In this document: in pieces, positions 1 to 8,385 of the stretch
Numbering within the stretch: position 1 is the first letter of the stretch
Layout: each line of letters starts with the position of its first letter
Origin: an uncultured Oxalobacteraceae bacterium
GTDB taxonomy: Bacteria > Pseudomonadota > Gammaproteobacteria > Burkholderiales > Burkholderiaceae_D
DNA length: 52,566 nt
Reading direction: 5' to 3'
Assembly (NCBI GenBank): GCA_903914535.1
Contig: CAIWPG010000027.1
Location: 1 to 52,566, forward strand
The notes under the pieces: generated by a model
The model's input: only the letters and a program-made list of their open reading frames with translations
Databases searched by the model: none
Told to the model about the DNA's origin: nothing
Made by a program: the position numbers and the translations under genes

Positions 1-611
1 CTTCACGTGTACTGATTCAGGAATCCATCTACGAACGTTTCATCGAACGCGCCATCAAACGCGTTGCTGCCATCAAACAAGGTAATCCACTCGACAAGTC
101 CACCATGATCGGTGCTCAGGCATCCCTGGAACAACTGGAAAAAATCTTGTCCTACATGGATATCGGCACAAAAGAAGGCGCTGAAAAACTGATCGGCGGC
201 GAACGCAATGAATTAGACGGCGAATTGAGCACTGGTTACTACGTTAAACCTACTGTTTTCTTCGGCAACAACAAGATGCGCATTTTCCAAGAAGAAATTT
301 TTGGACCAGTAGTTTCAGTAACAACATTTAAAGATGAAGCTGACGCTATCGAAATCGCCAACGATACTTTATACGGTCTGGGCGCAGGATTGTGGACACG
401 TGACGGTTCACGCGCATTCCGCATGGGTCGTGCTATCCAGGCTGGCCGTGTTTGGACCAACTGCTACCATCTGTATCCTGCACATGCTGCATTCGGCGGT
501 TACAAACAATCTGGTATCGGTCGCGAAAATCACAAAATGATGCTTGATCACTACCAGCAAACCAAAAATCTGCTGGTCAGCTACAGCCCAAATGCACTGG
601 GTTTTTTCTAA
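1..611 (+). CDS. exaC: Aldehyde dehydrogenase (ExaC/AldB type), C-terminal part
   Basis: The open frame runs into the left edge of the window (reading from base 3) and stops with TAA at 609-611, giving the last 202 residues. They match the C-terminal part of the NAD-dependent acetaldehyde dehydrogenases AldB/ExaC: the stretch QEEIFGPV, the segment [20 protein letters not shown], the phrase KQSGIGRE and the ending NLLVSYS. The first visible residues (SRVLIQES) directly follow the catalytic-cysteine region in this family, so the nucleophile and Rossmann fold lie outside the window. The expected role is oxidation of acetaldehyde to acetate in the cytoplasm. This fits the periplasmic alcohol dehydrogenase gene that starts 142 bases downstream. 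A strong hairpin terminator follows, so the two genes are probably separate transcripts. Confidence 0.93.
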   Translation, partial: SRVLIQESIYERFIERAIKRVAAIKQGNPLDKSTMIGAQASLEQLEKILSYMDIGTKEGAEKLIGGERNELDGELSTGYYVKPTVFFGNNKMRIFQEEIFGPVVSVTTFKDEADAIEIANDTLYGLGAGLWTRDGSRAFRMGRAIQAGRVWTNCYHLYPAHAAFGGYKQSGIGRENHKMMLDHYQQTKNLLVSYSPNALGFF

Positions 612-620
612 ATAGCTGAT

Positions 621-661
621 AAAAACGGCATGCCGGGATTACTTTGGCATGCCGTTTTTTT
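621..661 (+). terminator. Rho-independent terminator after exaC
   Basis: A near-perfect stem with ACGGCATGCC and GGCATGCCGT arms and a short loop is followed by a run of seven T. A run of A on the 5' side makes it potentially bidirectional. It ends the aldehyde dehydrogenase transcript just before the PQQ dehydrogenase gene. Confidence 0.85.
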
Positions 662-753
662 CATCAGAAATAATTTATTACAGCAACAGTAATAAATGCA
701 CTATCGAGTTAAAAAACCGAATTAAACGCTTCAATAATAATTAGGGGGATGAC

Positions 754-2496
754 ATGAATAAAAAGTTAACCGGCCTGGCACTCAGTATGATGATGGGAGC
801 TACGTTTTCCGTGCAAGCGGCAGGCGTTACCGATGAAATGATTACAGCCAAAGCGCCTGACAACGTTTTGTCCTGGGGGATGGGCACACAAGCACAACGC
901 TTCTCGCCACTGACTCAAATTAACACTAAAACCGTTAGCAGCCTGGTACCGGCCTGGACATTCTCGTTCGGCGGTGAAAAACAGCGTGGTCAAGAATCTC
1001 AACCGTTGATTTACAACGGTAAAATGTTTATCACCGGTTCATATTCCCGCATTTTTGCGGTTGATATCAAAACCGGTGCAAAACTGTGGAAATACGAACA
1101 TCGTTTACCTGACGGCATTATGCCTTGCTGCGATGTGGTCAATCGTGGTGCTGCACTGTATGACAACCTGGTTATCTTTGGTACTCTGGATGCACAACTG
1201 ATCGCTCTGGATCAAGACACAGGTAAGATCGTATGGAAAGAAAAAGTCGATGAATATTCGGCTGGCTACTCCATGTCTGCAGCGCCATTGATCGCTAAAG
1301 GCTTATTGCTGACCGGCGTATCCGGTGGTGAATTCGGTGTAGTCGGTCGCGTCGAAGCGCGTGATCCGCGCACAGGTCAACTGGTCTGGACACGTCCGAT
1401 GATCGAAGGTCATATGGGTTACAAATATGACAAAGACGGCAATAAAACAGAAAACGGCATTACTGGCGTTACCAACAAATCATGGCCTGGCGATTTATGG
1501 AAAACCGGTGGCGGCGCAACCTGGCTCGGCGGTACATTTGATCCGACAACCGGCTTAGCTTACTTCGGTACAGGTAACCCTGCACCATGGAACAGCCATT
1601 TGCGTCCTGGCGATAACTTGTACTCCGCTTCTACCGTAGCACTGGACATTGAAACCGGGCAAATCAAATGGAGCTATCAGACAACTCCGCACGATGGCTG
1701 GGATTATGATGGCGTAAATGAATTTGTTACCTTCGATATGGATGGTAAACGCTACGGTGGTAAGGCAGATCGTAACGGCTTCTTCTACGTGATTGATGCG
1801 AATAACGGTAAGCTGCAAAATGCTTTCCCATTCGTCAAAAAAATCACCTGGGCATCAGGTATTGATCTGAAAACAGGTCGTCCTAACTATATCGATTCTG
1901 GCCGTCCTGGCGATCCGACCAAAGGCGAAGCCGGTAAAAAAGGCGCAACCGTATTTGCAGCTCCTGCTTTCCTGGGCGCTAAAAATCAAATGCCAATGGC
2001 CTATAGCCCTAAAACAAAATTGTTCTATGTGCCAGCGAATGAATGGGGCATGGACATTTGGAATGAACCTGTTTCCTACAAAAAAGGCGGCGCGTTCCTG
2101 GGTGCAGGCTTTACTATTCATCCACTGAATAAAGACTACATTGGCGCAATGCGCGCTATTGATCCTAAGTCAGGCAAAATTGTTTGGGAAATCAAAAACA
2201 ATGCGCCATTATGGGGTGGTGTAATGGCAACTGCCGGTGACCTGGTATTCTACGGTACACCTGAAGGCTTCCTGAAAGCTGTTGATGCTAAAACCGGTAA
2301 AGAGTTGTGGAAATTCCAGACTGGTTCAGGCGTAGTAGCTCCTCCTGTAACATGGAAAGAAGGCGATACGCAATACATCGCTGTAGTTTCCGGTTGGGGC
2401 GGCGCAGTACCATTGTGGGGCGGTGAAGTAGCAAGCAAGGTTAATTTCCTTGAACAAGGCGGCTCCGTATGGGTCTTTAAATTGTTCTCGAAATAA
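754..2496 (+). CDS. exaF: PQQ-dependent alcohol dehydrogenase, lanthanide-type (ExaF/PedH-like)
   Basis: A 580-residue periplasmic quinoprotein with a signal peptide (about residues 1-22, ending VQA). Repeated W-docking motifs of the eight-bladed propeller occur throughout (for example [27 protein letters not shown]). Active-site features visible: the vicinal disulfide Cys125-Cys126, metal ligands Glu193 and Asn275, and the catalytic Asp317 in WDYDGVNE. Asp319, two residues after the catalytic base, is the extra acidic ligand typical of lanthanide-dependent enzymes (XoxF, ExaF, PedH); calcium enzymes carry Ala or Ser there. There is no C-terminal heme domain, so it is a type I enzyme that must pass electrons to a separate cytochrome c, and one is encoded nearby. 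The neighbouring acetaldehyde dehydrogenase suggests ethanol or short alcohols as substrate. Start chosen at ATG 754 behind a purine-rich AGGGGG. Metal dependence is inferred from residues only. Confidence 0.9.
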   Translation: MNKKLTGLALSMMMGATFSVQAAGVTDEMITAKAPDNVLSWGMGTQAQRFSPLTQINTKTVSSLVPAWTFSFGGEKQRGQESQPLIYNGKMFITGSYSRIFAVDIKTGAKLWKYEHRLPDGIMPCCDVVNRGAALYDNLVIFGTLDAQLIALDQDTGKIVWKEKVDEYSAGYSMSAAPLIAKGLLLTGVSGGEFGVVGRVEARDPRTGQLVWTRPMIEGHMGYKYDKDGNKTENGITGVTNKSWPGDLWKTGGGATWLGGTFDPTTGLAYFGTGNPAPWNSHLRPGDNLYSASTVALDIETGQIKWSYQTTPHDGWDYDGVNEFVTFDMDGKRYGGKADRNGFFYVIDANNGKLQNAFPFVKKITWASGIDLKTGRPNYIDSGRPGDPTKGEAGKKGATVFAAPAFLGAKNQMPMAYSPKTKLFYVPANEWGMDIWNEPVSYKKGGAFLGAGFTIHPLNKDYIGAMRAIDPKSGKIVWEIKNNAPLWGGVMATAGDLVFYGTPEGFLKAVDAKTGKELWKFQTGSGVVAPPVTWKEGDTQYIAVVSGWGGAVPLWGGEVASKVNFLEQGGSVWVFKLFSK

Positions 2497-2518
2497 ACCT
2501 TCACCCCGGTGAGAAGTT

Positions 2519-2586
2519 GGCCGGATATCAGTTAGCTGATATCCGGCCGAAAAAAAACTGACCTTGTTTTCGTCAGTTTTTTTTTT
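2519..2586. terminator. Double-hairpin terminator region after the PQQ dehydrogenase
   Basis: Two consecutive hairpins. The first is a perfect 13-bp stem (2519-2531 with 2536-2548, loop TTAG) that lacks a following T-run. The second pairs an A8-CTGAC arm with GTCAG-T10 (about 2550-2562 with 2572-2584) and ends in ten T, so it can terminate in both directions. Together they close the dehydrogenase transcript. Confidence 0.8.
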
Positions 2587-3052
2587 GCCCGGATCCATCA
2601 CGCTGTGATTAAAACAAGCACCCGGTCACCACTCCCCCATCAATACTTTCCGCACATAATACACCGGGCTCTGAAGCCCTTGTATTCAATTATATTCAGC
2701 GTTGTTCAGCAAAGGCCTTAGTGCCGCCATCCCATAGCCGGCTATGATGACCCTGCCACCAGACCGCAATGCGCAGATTATTGCCATTACCGGCATAGCA
2801 GCAGACTATACCTGTGCCCAGAATCGCATTCACTCTTGCTCAGTCAAACTTGCATGAGCAGAATACGAAAGCCTCAGACGCACATACAAAAACAACTTGT
2901 GCCTGAAAAGATCCGGCAGAAATTAAGCATGCTGAACCGGACTCATCTGAACTAAGAACAATCCGGTCCCGGATACTATGTAATATACATTCCACAAAAA
3001 ATAAAAGCCGACAAAAACCTCTTGCCGGCAATAAAAACACCATAAATTTTAC
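2587..3052. other. Intergenic spacer without a recognisable gene
   Basis: About 470 bases between the convergent PQQ dehydrogenase and binding-protein genes. A short minus-strand open frame (2840-3043) has no ribosome binding site and no family-like composition, so I do not call it. Apart from the flanking terminators I see no clear element. Confidence 0.5.
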
Positions 3053-3100
3053 AAAAAAAACTGACTAATCGCCGCGAACCACCCACAGACGACTAGTCAA
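3053..3100 (-). terminator. Rho-independent terminator of the binding-protein gene
   Basis: Read on the minus strand, TGACTAGTCG pairs with CGATTAGTCA (one G-T pair) across an 18-base loop and is followed by eight T. It lies about 20 bases after the stop codon of the 3120-3950 gene. Confidence 0.75.
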
Positions 3101-3119
3101 GTTATAAAAGGAGAAACCG

Positions 3120-3950
3120 TTACGGCAAAACTAACTGCACACCATGCTGCGCAAAAATCTGACGCATCTGACCAGATGCAATCAATTCGTTCGTAGCATC
3201 TTGCAATGCCTTAATCAGCACTGCATTATCTTTTTTCACAGCCATACCCACCAGCCAGCCCTTCACCGGCAAACGTTGAAAGGCAATTTCATTCATCTGA
3301 AAATTAGCGTCTTTGCCCAGTACGGAATCAATCTCCGAACGATTGGCAACGACACCATCCAATTCACCCGCTTTGAGTTTTTCCAGCGCTTCTGTGGCCG
3401 ATGGTAAAATTTTCACATCATCGCGAAATTTACCGTCTTCTGCACCCAGCATTAATACCGCACCGATCGACACTTTTTCAACGCCGATTTTCTTACCTTC
3501 CAGCGAATTAATTGACTCGTAATTCGGCACTTTGCGGGTATCAACCACCAGGCGGACTGCTTCGCGATAATATGGAGCAAAAATAGTTACTTTATCGTTA
3601 TGCGCCTGCAATACTGACTCTACCGGCACATGCAACATAACATCGGCCGGGCCATAACCAAGGTAATGCCCTTTCCACACCATGTTGCGCAGATCTTCAT
3701 CAACATCATCACCGGCAGGAAACGGCAACAAGCTTAGTTTCAGCCCGAGTTTGACGGCCAGAGCCGCAGCCAGATCGGCATCGATACCATTTGCATTGTT
3801 TGAAAACGGGGCAAAATCATTATAGATCGCGACTTTTAACATGCCATCCGCTTTAATGCCTGCAGCCGGCACTTGTGCCTGTACCGATGCCGACCACAAG
3901 CATCCCGTAACCACAATCCCTGCAAGGGTTTTGTATAAAGTATTCATCAT
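3120..3950 (-). CDS. Quinoprotein-associated periplasmic binding protein (XoxJ/MxaJ-like)
   Basis: A 276-residue family-3 type extracellular solute-binding protein with a signal peptide (about residues 1-25, ending VQA). The N-terminal lobe starts LKVAIYNDFAPFSN and continues with the GIDADLAAALA segment typical of this fold. No ABC permease or ATPase is nearby. Instead it sits in a PQQ alcohol dehydrogenase locus, where members of this family (MxaJ, XoxJ) are thought to help mature or activate the dehydrogenase; the phrase GYGPADVMLHVP corresponds to the conserved CDVVMGVP region of those proteins. It follows the cytochrome gene on the same strand after 117 bases, so cotranscription is likely. 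Start at ATG 3950, with an overlapping ATG at 3947, behind AGGTGA. The alternative is an ordinary amino-acid binding protein. Confidence 0.75.
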   Translation of the reverse strand: MMNTLYKTLAGIVVTGCLWSASVQAQVPAAGIKADGMLKVAIYNDFAPFSNNANGIDADLAAALAVKLGLKLSLLPFPAGDDVDEDLRNMVWKGHYLGYGPADVMLHVPVESVLQAHNDKVTIFAPYYREAVRLVVDTRKVPNYESINSLEGKKIGVEKVSIGAVLMLGAEDGKFRDDVKILPSATEALEKLKAGELDGVVANRSEIDSVLGKDANFQMNEIAFQRLPVKGWLVGMAVKKDNAVLIKALQDATNELIASGQMRQIFAQHGVQLVLP

Positions 3951-4067
3951 GCTATTTCACCTGACTGTTTGCTGTTCTGTTGTTTTTAAGCACAATATTG
4001 TCTCCCGGGCCTAAGCTGGTTTCCCGCTATTTCACGATGATCCTGCCAGAGATTCGCCGCAAAAAAA

Positions 4068-4541
4068 TTATTGCGGAGCCATGCGTAATGTAGCCAGATA
4101 AGCTTTAATCGACCACATTGCTTCCTGATTCAGGATACCCTCGAACGGAGGCATGTAGACCGCGCCATTTCTGACTTTTCCATGACGAATAGATACAAGA
4201 AAATATTTATCTGTATCGGCATAACATGCTTCTTTTTTGGCCGGAGATTTAATATCCAGACAATCGCGATCCAGGTAACGCAAATCGGGAGCAATACCAC
4301 CTGATTGCGCCTGCAATCCATGGCAACGTGCGCAGTTTTCAGCGAATGCTGCGGTACCGACCTTAATCGCTTCAGCTTGTCCGGTGTACGGATTTTTGTC
4401 CAGCCATTCCGCACCCAAAGTAGGTAAAGTTTTGGTATCAATCGGCTGCGGTGTAACATCGCCATGGGCAAATGCGACCGATGCGACCAAAGCTGTCGCC
4501 AGCAAGGAACCAGCGGAAATAATAAAGTTACTCTTTTTCAT
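4068..4541 (-). CDS. Periplasmic c-type cytochrome, electron acceptor of the PQQ dehydrogenase
   Basis: A 157-residue monoheme cytochrome c with a signal peptide (about 1-25, ending AFA). The heme site is Cys70-Ala-Arg-Cys73-His74, with Met130 in VYMPPFEG as the likely sixth ligand. Two further cysteines (94 and 106) flank the segment after APDLR and probably form a disulfide, as in cytochromes serving quinoprotein alcohol dehydrogenases (ExaB/PedF/XoxG group). The role inferred is one-electron acceptance from the PQQ enzyme and delivery to a terminal oxidase. I place the start at ATG 4541, behind a strong GGAGGAGA, rather than at a longer upstream frame, because this start gives a clean signal peptide. 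A consensus sigma-54 promoter lies about 45 bases upstream. Confidence 0.9.
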   Translation of the reverse strand: MKKSNFIISAGSLLATALVASVAFAHGDVTPQPIDTKTLPTLGAEWLDKNPYTGQAEAIKVGTAAFAENCARCHGLQAQSGGIAPDLRYLDRDCLDIKSPAKKEACYADTDKYFLVSIRHGKVRNGAVYMPPFEGILNQEAMWSIKAYLATLRMAPQ

Positions 4542-4583
4542 ACATTCTCCTCCATAAAGTGTGAACCTGTTTGTATAACGATG

Positions 4584-4599
4584 AGCAATTGTCGTGCCA
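4584..4599 (-). promoter_or_regulatory. Sigma-54 (-24/-12) promoter of the cytochrome gene
   Basis: On the minus strand the sequence reads TGGCACGACAATTGCT, an exact match to the TGGCAC-N5-TTGCW consensus. The predicted transcription start is near 4574, leaving a leader of about 33 nt before the ATG at 4541. The gene of a sigma-54 activator starts 550 bases away in the opposite direction. Confidence 0.88.
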
Positions 4600-4604
4600 T
4601 CCAA

Positions 4605-5153
4605 ACTAACGCTATGATTTAGGTCAAACTTTACTCATGCAATACCAGCTTCGCGCAATAAAATTTATCAGCATTCTTGTTAAAAATTATATTTCTTTTA
4701 CAATTAATAGCCCGCTGTTTCTGATAAGATTTCGAAAAAAACGGCTCTCACCATCAGGCAGCGGCCTGCCGCTGTTCGCGCCGAACATCATTACAGGGAG
4801 GTGTGAGGTATGCATTCCCCCCCGCGACTAACCCGCTATGCAGCAACTGATTTCACTGTAGTCTGTAATGCGTATTGCTCTATTTATGAACAGGTGCTAC
4901 ATTCAGTAGCAATAACAACAGTGAAGTCAAATCACCGGGCACTATTTTACTTTCAACAGATATGCTGAAATGGATAAGCACTCAATGTGGCGCAACGCAA
5001 GGCCACTGAGAAAATGATGAGCGAAGCGTAATAAATACATCGTATTTTAAAAATATAACCAGAGACAACTGGCCGCACCCATGTCGGGACTGACACGCCG
5101 CTAATCAGGCGTCCGGCCCGGGGCTGGCCGGCACACTACGCAGGAGAGATTTA
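4605..5153. promoter_or_regulatory. Divergent control region between cytochrome and activator genes
   Basis: About 550 bases with no convincing gene; the plus-strand frame at 4637-4831 has no ribosome binding site or family signature. It holds several inverted repeats that could be activator binding sites: TGCTAC-N5-GTAGCA at 4895-4911, a GTGGC/GCCAC pair near 4988-5013, and two short GC hairpins (ACGCC/GGCGT, CCGGCC/GGCCGG) at about 5095-5132. Assignment to the adjacent activator is inference. Confidence 0.45.
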
Positions 5154-7103
5154 ATGAAGCCACATGGCATGGTATCTGCTTCCAATGCAAGCATGATGAT
5201 AGAACAATCACGTCAACGCTCTGCCGCACATGGACTTTCCGAAATGGAAATGCCCGATTTCAGTCCGATTGCCAAAGCTGATTTCACCATACTACTTGAG
5301 CAAAATCGTAGTTTACATACACACGCCTTACCGGTCATGGAAACGTTATTTGACCAGATTATCAACACCCATAACATGGTGATTCTCACCGATGTCAACG
5401 GCTTGATATTACATTCGCTGGGGGATGCCGATTTTTTAGAAAAAGCAGACAGGGTTGCACTGAAACCCGGAGTAGCCTGGTCCGAATCCAGCAAGGGAAC
5501 CAATGCCATCGGCACCGCAATTGTGGAGCAACTACCGATTCAGGTACACGCCCATGAACACTTTTTGATTTCAAATCATTTTTTAACTTGCTCTGCTTCG
5601 CCGATTGTAGATCATCAGGGTAAAGTTATCGGGGTACTGGACGTTACCGGCGATCAAAACAGCTTTCATAAACACACAATGGCACTGGTGCGCATGTCAG
5701 CACAAATGATTGAAAATCAGCTCTTTTTAGCTGCATTTCCCGATGCATTTACTTTGCACTTCAACACCAGACCTGAATTCATCGGCACCCTGATGGAGGG
5801 TATTGCGTCGTTCTCATCTAACGGACGGTTTATTTCCGCCAATCGTATTGGTTTGTTCCAGCTGGGCTTACCACTGCAGGCATTACAATCAACAACATTT
5901 AGCTCACTATTTGGCTTATCGATTTCTGCACTGTTCGACCACTACCGGACTGCTTCACCCGCATTGCTTAATTTATGCATGCCCAGTGGCGTACATGTTT
6001 TTGGCCGTGCACAACTCCATCAAATTAACACGACTTTCCATCAATCTGCAGGATTAGCTCGCGCCGGTGATGACATGAGCCATGACACATACCCGGGTCC
6101 GGCAACCGCAAATACCAGCAACCGCAACAATCAGACAGCGCGCCGCATGTCTGGTCTACGCTACCTGAATACCGGAGATCCGCAGGTTGCGACACTGATA
6201 GACAAAGTAACCAAAGTACTGGGACGGGACATCCCCATACTGGTAGTAGGTGAGACAGGAACAGGCAAAGAATTACTGGCTCAAGCCATTCATAATGATT
6301 CGCCACGGGCCAATGGTCCTTTTGTGGCAGTGAACTGTGCATCCATACCGGAAACACTCATTGAGTCAGAATTATTTGGTTATGAAGACGGTGCATTTAC
6401 CGGAGCCAGAAAAAAAGGCGCTGTGGGGAAAATCCTGCAAGCCAACGGCGGCACCCTGTTTTTAGATGAAATAGGTGATATGCCATTCAGTTTACAGGCG
6501 CGCTTATTGCGGGTACTACAAGAACGCATGGTTACCCCGCTGGGCAGTACTAAATCAATTACTGTTAATGTGGAATTAATTTGTGCGACCAACCGCAATT
6601 TGCGGGAAATGATTGCCAAAGGTGAGTTCAGAGAAGATCTGTATTACCGGCTGAATGGTTTGGTGGTCAAGCTGCCGCCATTACGTGAACGCACGGATAT
6701 TGAAATTGTTGTTGAAAAAATTCTGATGGCAGAATCAAGTAATGGCCGCTATACGTTGTCACCCGAAATTATGCATTTATTTAAATTGCATAGCTGGCCC
6801 GGTAATTTCAGACAACTAACCAACCTGTTACGCACCGCGATTGTAATGGCGGATCAGGAACATGAAATTCAACAACATCATTTACCTGATGATTTCCTGG
6901 ATGACGTAGAACTAACGCAAACACATCAACCGGAAAAAGACACAAAATGGATGATCGCCAACGGCAATAATCTGGAACAAATGGAAACTGCCGCAATCCA
7001 GCAATCATTGGATGCTAATGGCGGCAATATCTCCGCTACAGCCAGAGCTCTTGGCGTGTCACGCAACACCATTTATCGTAAATTACCTCTGCAATGTAAG
7101 TAA
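5154..7103 (+). CDS. Sigma-54-dependent transcriptional activator, AcoR-like
   Basis: A 649-residue enhancer-binding protein in three parts. The N-terminal 200 or so residues form a GAF-type sensory region of the AcoR kind, including SSKGTNAIGTA and ASPIVDHQGKVIGVLDVTGD. The central AAA+ domain has Walker A GETGTGKE at 366-373, the sigma-54 contact loop GAFTGA at 413-418 and the Walker B stretch LFLDEIGD. The C-terminal Fis-type helix-turn-helix is ISATARALGVSRNTIYRKL. Proteins of this type control acetoin, alcohol and related catabolic genes in response to small molecules. It is transcribed away from the cytochrome gene, which has a perfect sigma-54 promoter, so local control of ethanol oxidation is likely. 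ATG at 5154 follows AGGAGAG at a good distance. The effector cannot be read from the sequence. Confidence 0.93.
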   Translation: MKPHGMVSASNASMMIEQSRQRSAAHGLSEMEMPDFSPIAKADFTILLEQNRSLHTHALPVMETLFDQIINTHNMVILTDVNGLILHSLGDADFLEKADRVALKPGVAWSESSKGTNAIGTAIVEQLPIQVHAHEHFLISNHFLTCSASPIVDHQGKVIGVLDVTGDQNSFHKHTMALVRMSAQMIENQLFLAAFPDAFTLHFNTRPEFIGTLMEGIASFSSNGRFISANRIGLFQLGLPLQALQSTTFSSLFGLSISALFDHYRTASPALLNLCMPSGVHVFGRAQLHQINTTFHQSAGLARAGDDMSHDTYPGPATANTSNRNNQTARRMSGLRYLNTGDPQVATLIDKVTKVLGRDIPILVVGETGTGKELLAQAIHNDSPRANGPFVAVNCASIPETLIESELFGYEDGAFTGARKKGAVGKILQANGGTLFLDEIGDMPFSLQARLLRVLQERMVTPLGSTKSITVNVELICATNRNLREMIAKGEFREDLYYRLNGLVVKLPPLRERTDIEIVVEKILMAESSNGRYTLSPEIMHLFKLHSWPGNFRQLTNLLRTAIVMADQEHEIQQHHLPDDFLDDVELTQTHQPEKDTKWMIANGNNLEQMETAAIQQSLDANGGNISATARALGVSRNTIYRKLPLQCK

Positions 7104-7159
7104 GCAATAACAGAAGGAAACTGTCAGACTTAATGTCACCCGCTAAAAACCGGGGGGCA

Positions 7160-8131
7160 CTAAGTCCGGCATCCTCCCGCAGGATGCGTCGATGCATAAT
7201 CAAGTATGTGTTGAAAGGCGGCCCGAAAATACATTTCATAACTCGCCTGCTCCACATAACCCAGATGCGGTGTTGCCAGCACATGCGGACAACGCAGTAA
7301 CGGCGAATCCGGAGCCGGCGGTTCTGATTCAAACACATCCAGTGCTGCCGATTGTCCGCGTAAAACTGCTGCCAGCAACGCCCCCTGTGCCACCAGCTCT
7401 GCCCGGCTGGTATTCACAAACAGAGCATCCGGCTTCATGCATAAAAAATCGCTGTCCAGGACAATACCGCGGGTGTCTTCATTTAACCGCAAATGCAGGG
7501 TTAATACATCCGACTCCATAAAAAATTGTCGCTTTGAATCTGCCACTTTATATCCATCGGCAACGGCTCTGGCCTGACTCGCTTCACGTCCAAAAATTAA
7601 AACCTGCATACCAAATGCACGCCCGAAACCGGCTACCAGCTGACCGATTTTTCCATATCCCCAAACGCCCAGCGTTTTTCCTTTTAAGACCGATCCCAGT
7701 GTATTGTAGAGTGGATTAACGGATGCCGTTTGCCACAGGCCGTCCCGTAAATGCGTCGCATATTGCGGAATTTTTCGCATGGATGCCATGATCAGTGCCC
7801 AGGTTAGTTCTGCCGGCGCAGTCGGATCACCGACACCCTCCGTAACCGTAATCCCCAATTCTGCCGCAGCCGCAACATCAACATGAGCACTCAGCTTCCC
7901 GGTCTGAGAAATGAGTTTTAATTTTGGCAATTTCTGTAATAACGCACGAGAAAAAACAGTACGCTCCCGTATCAATACCAATGCATCGAAAGGAGCCAGT
8001 CGCACCGCCAGCTGCCCGAGGCCACGAGCGCTATTTGTAAATATTTTTACTTCGTGCTCGTGTAACAGAGAAAAACATGCCAGATTTTTAACGCTATTCT
8101 GGACATCATCTAAAATTGCAATTTTCATCAT
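7160..8131 (-). CDS. D-2-hydroxyacid dehydrogenase family protein
   Basis: A 323-residue NAD-binding oxidoreductase of the D-isomer 2-hydroxyacid dehydrogenase family. The Rossmann motif is seen in GVWGYGKIGQLVAGFG. The expected catalytic set is present: Arg in NTSRAELV, Glu in DVFESEPP and His in TPHLGYVEQ. The N-terminal half is the matching substrate domain. Substrate cannot be assigned; glyoxylate, hydroxypyruvate and phosphoglycerate enzymes share this layout. It converges on the sigma-54 activator gene with a 56-base gap that has no clear terminator. Two ATG codons (8131, 8128) are possible, and no good ribosome binding site decides between them. Confidence 0.85.
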   Translation of the reverse strand: MMKIAILDDVQNSVKNLACFSLLHEHEVKIFTNSARGLGQLAVRLAPFDALVLIRERTVFSRALLQKLPKLKLISQTGKLSAHVDVAAAAELGITVTEGVGDPTAPAELTWALIMASMRKIPQYATHLRDGLWQTASVNPLYNTLGSVLKGKTLGVWGYGKIGQLVAGFGRAFGMQVLIFGREASQARAVADGYKVADSKRQFFMESDVLTLHLRLNEDTRGIVLDSDFLCMKPDALFVNTSRAELVAQGALLAAVLRGQSAALDVFESEPPAPDSPLLRCPHVLATPHLGYVEQASYEMYFRAAFQHILDYASTHPAGGCRT

Positions 8132-8162
8132 TTTAAAATGTTTATTTGATATTTAATGACAA

Positions 8163-8215
8163 TACCCCCTGTTGCAAACAAGAACCTGGGGGTAGAATAA
8201 TTGGCTACTTATTCT
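8163..8215. promoter_or_regulatory. Two tandem hairpins in the pckG upstream region
   Basis: TACCCCC at 8163-8169 pairs with GGGGGTA at 8188-8194, and AGAATAA at 8194-8200 pairs with TTATTCT at 8209-8215. The two perfect 7-bp inverted repeats abut. They lie between the divergent hydroxyacid dehydrogenase gene and pckG. They may be operators or leader structures; nothing here identifies the factor. Confidence 0.4.
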
Positions 8216-8385
8216 GTCTTGGCTGCATCCCATTGTAGTCTCGCTTGAGTATATCCGTCAGACTCGTCGTTTTAGAATAAAGCCATCGTCGCATTGACCA
8301 AAAGTTGATGTGACGCTTTGGTGTTCATTAACAACGATTCTGCGCACCCACAACATAGCATTCCCCCGGCATCGGAGTTTTAATT

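Noticed and set aside
641-665. TGGCATGCCG before exaF as a sigma-54 -24 element
   Set aside because: The -12 GC is missing at the required spacing, and the sequence is part of the exaC terminator stem.
2519-2548. The perfect 13-bp stem alone as a complete intrinsic terminator
   Set aside because: It is followed by GAAAAAAAA rather than T on the plus strand and by ordinary sequence on the minus strand; the next hairpin, with ten T, is the functional-looking one, so both were merged into one region.
2840-3043. Minus-strand open frame of 67 codons
   Set aside because: No ribosome binding site, no recognisable family, composition unlike neighbouring proteins.
4637-4831. Plus-strand open frame of 64 codons in the cytochrome/activator spacer
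   Set aside because: It starts in AT-rich DNA with no ribosome binding site and lies where regulatory sites are expected.
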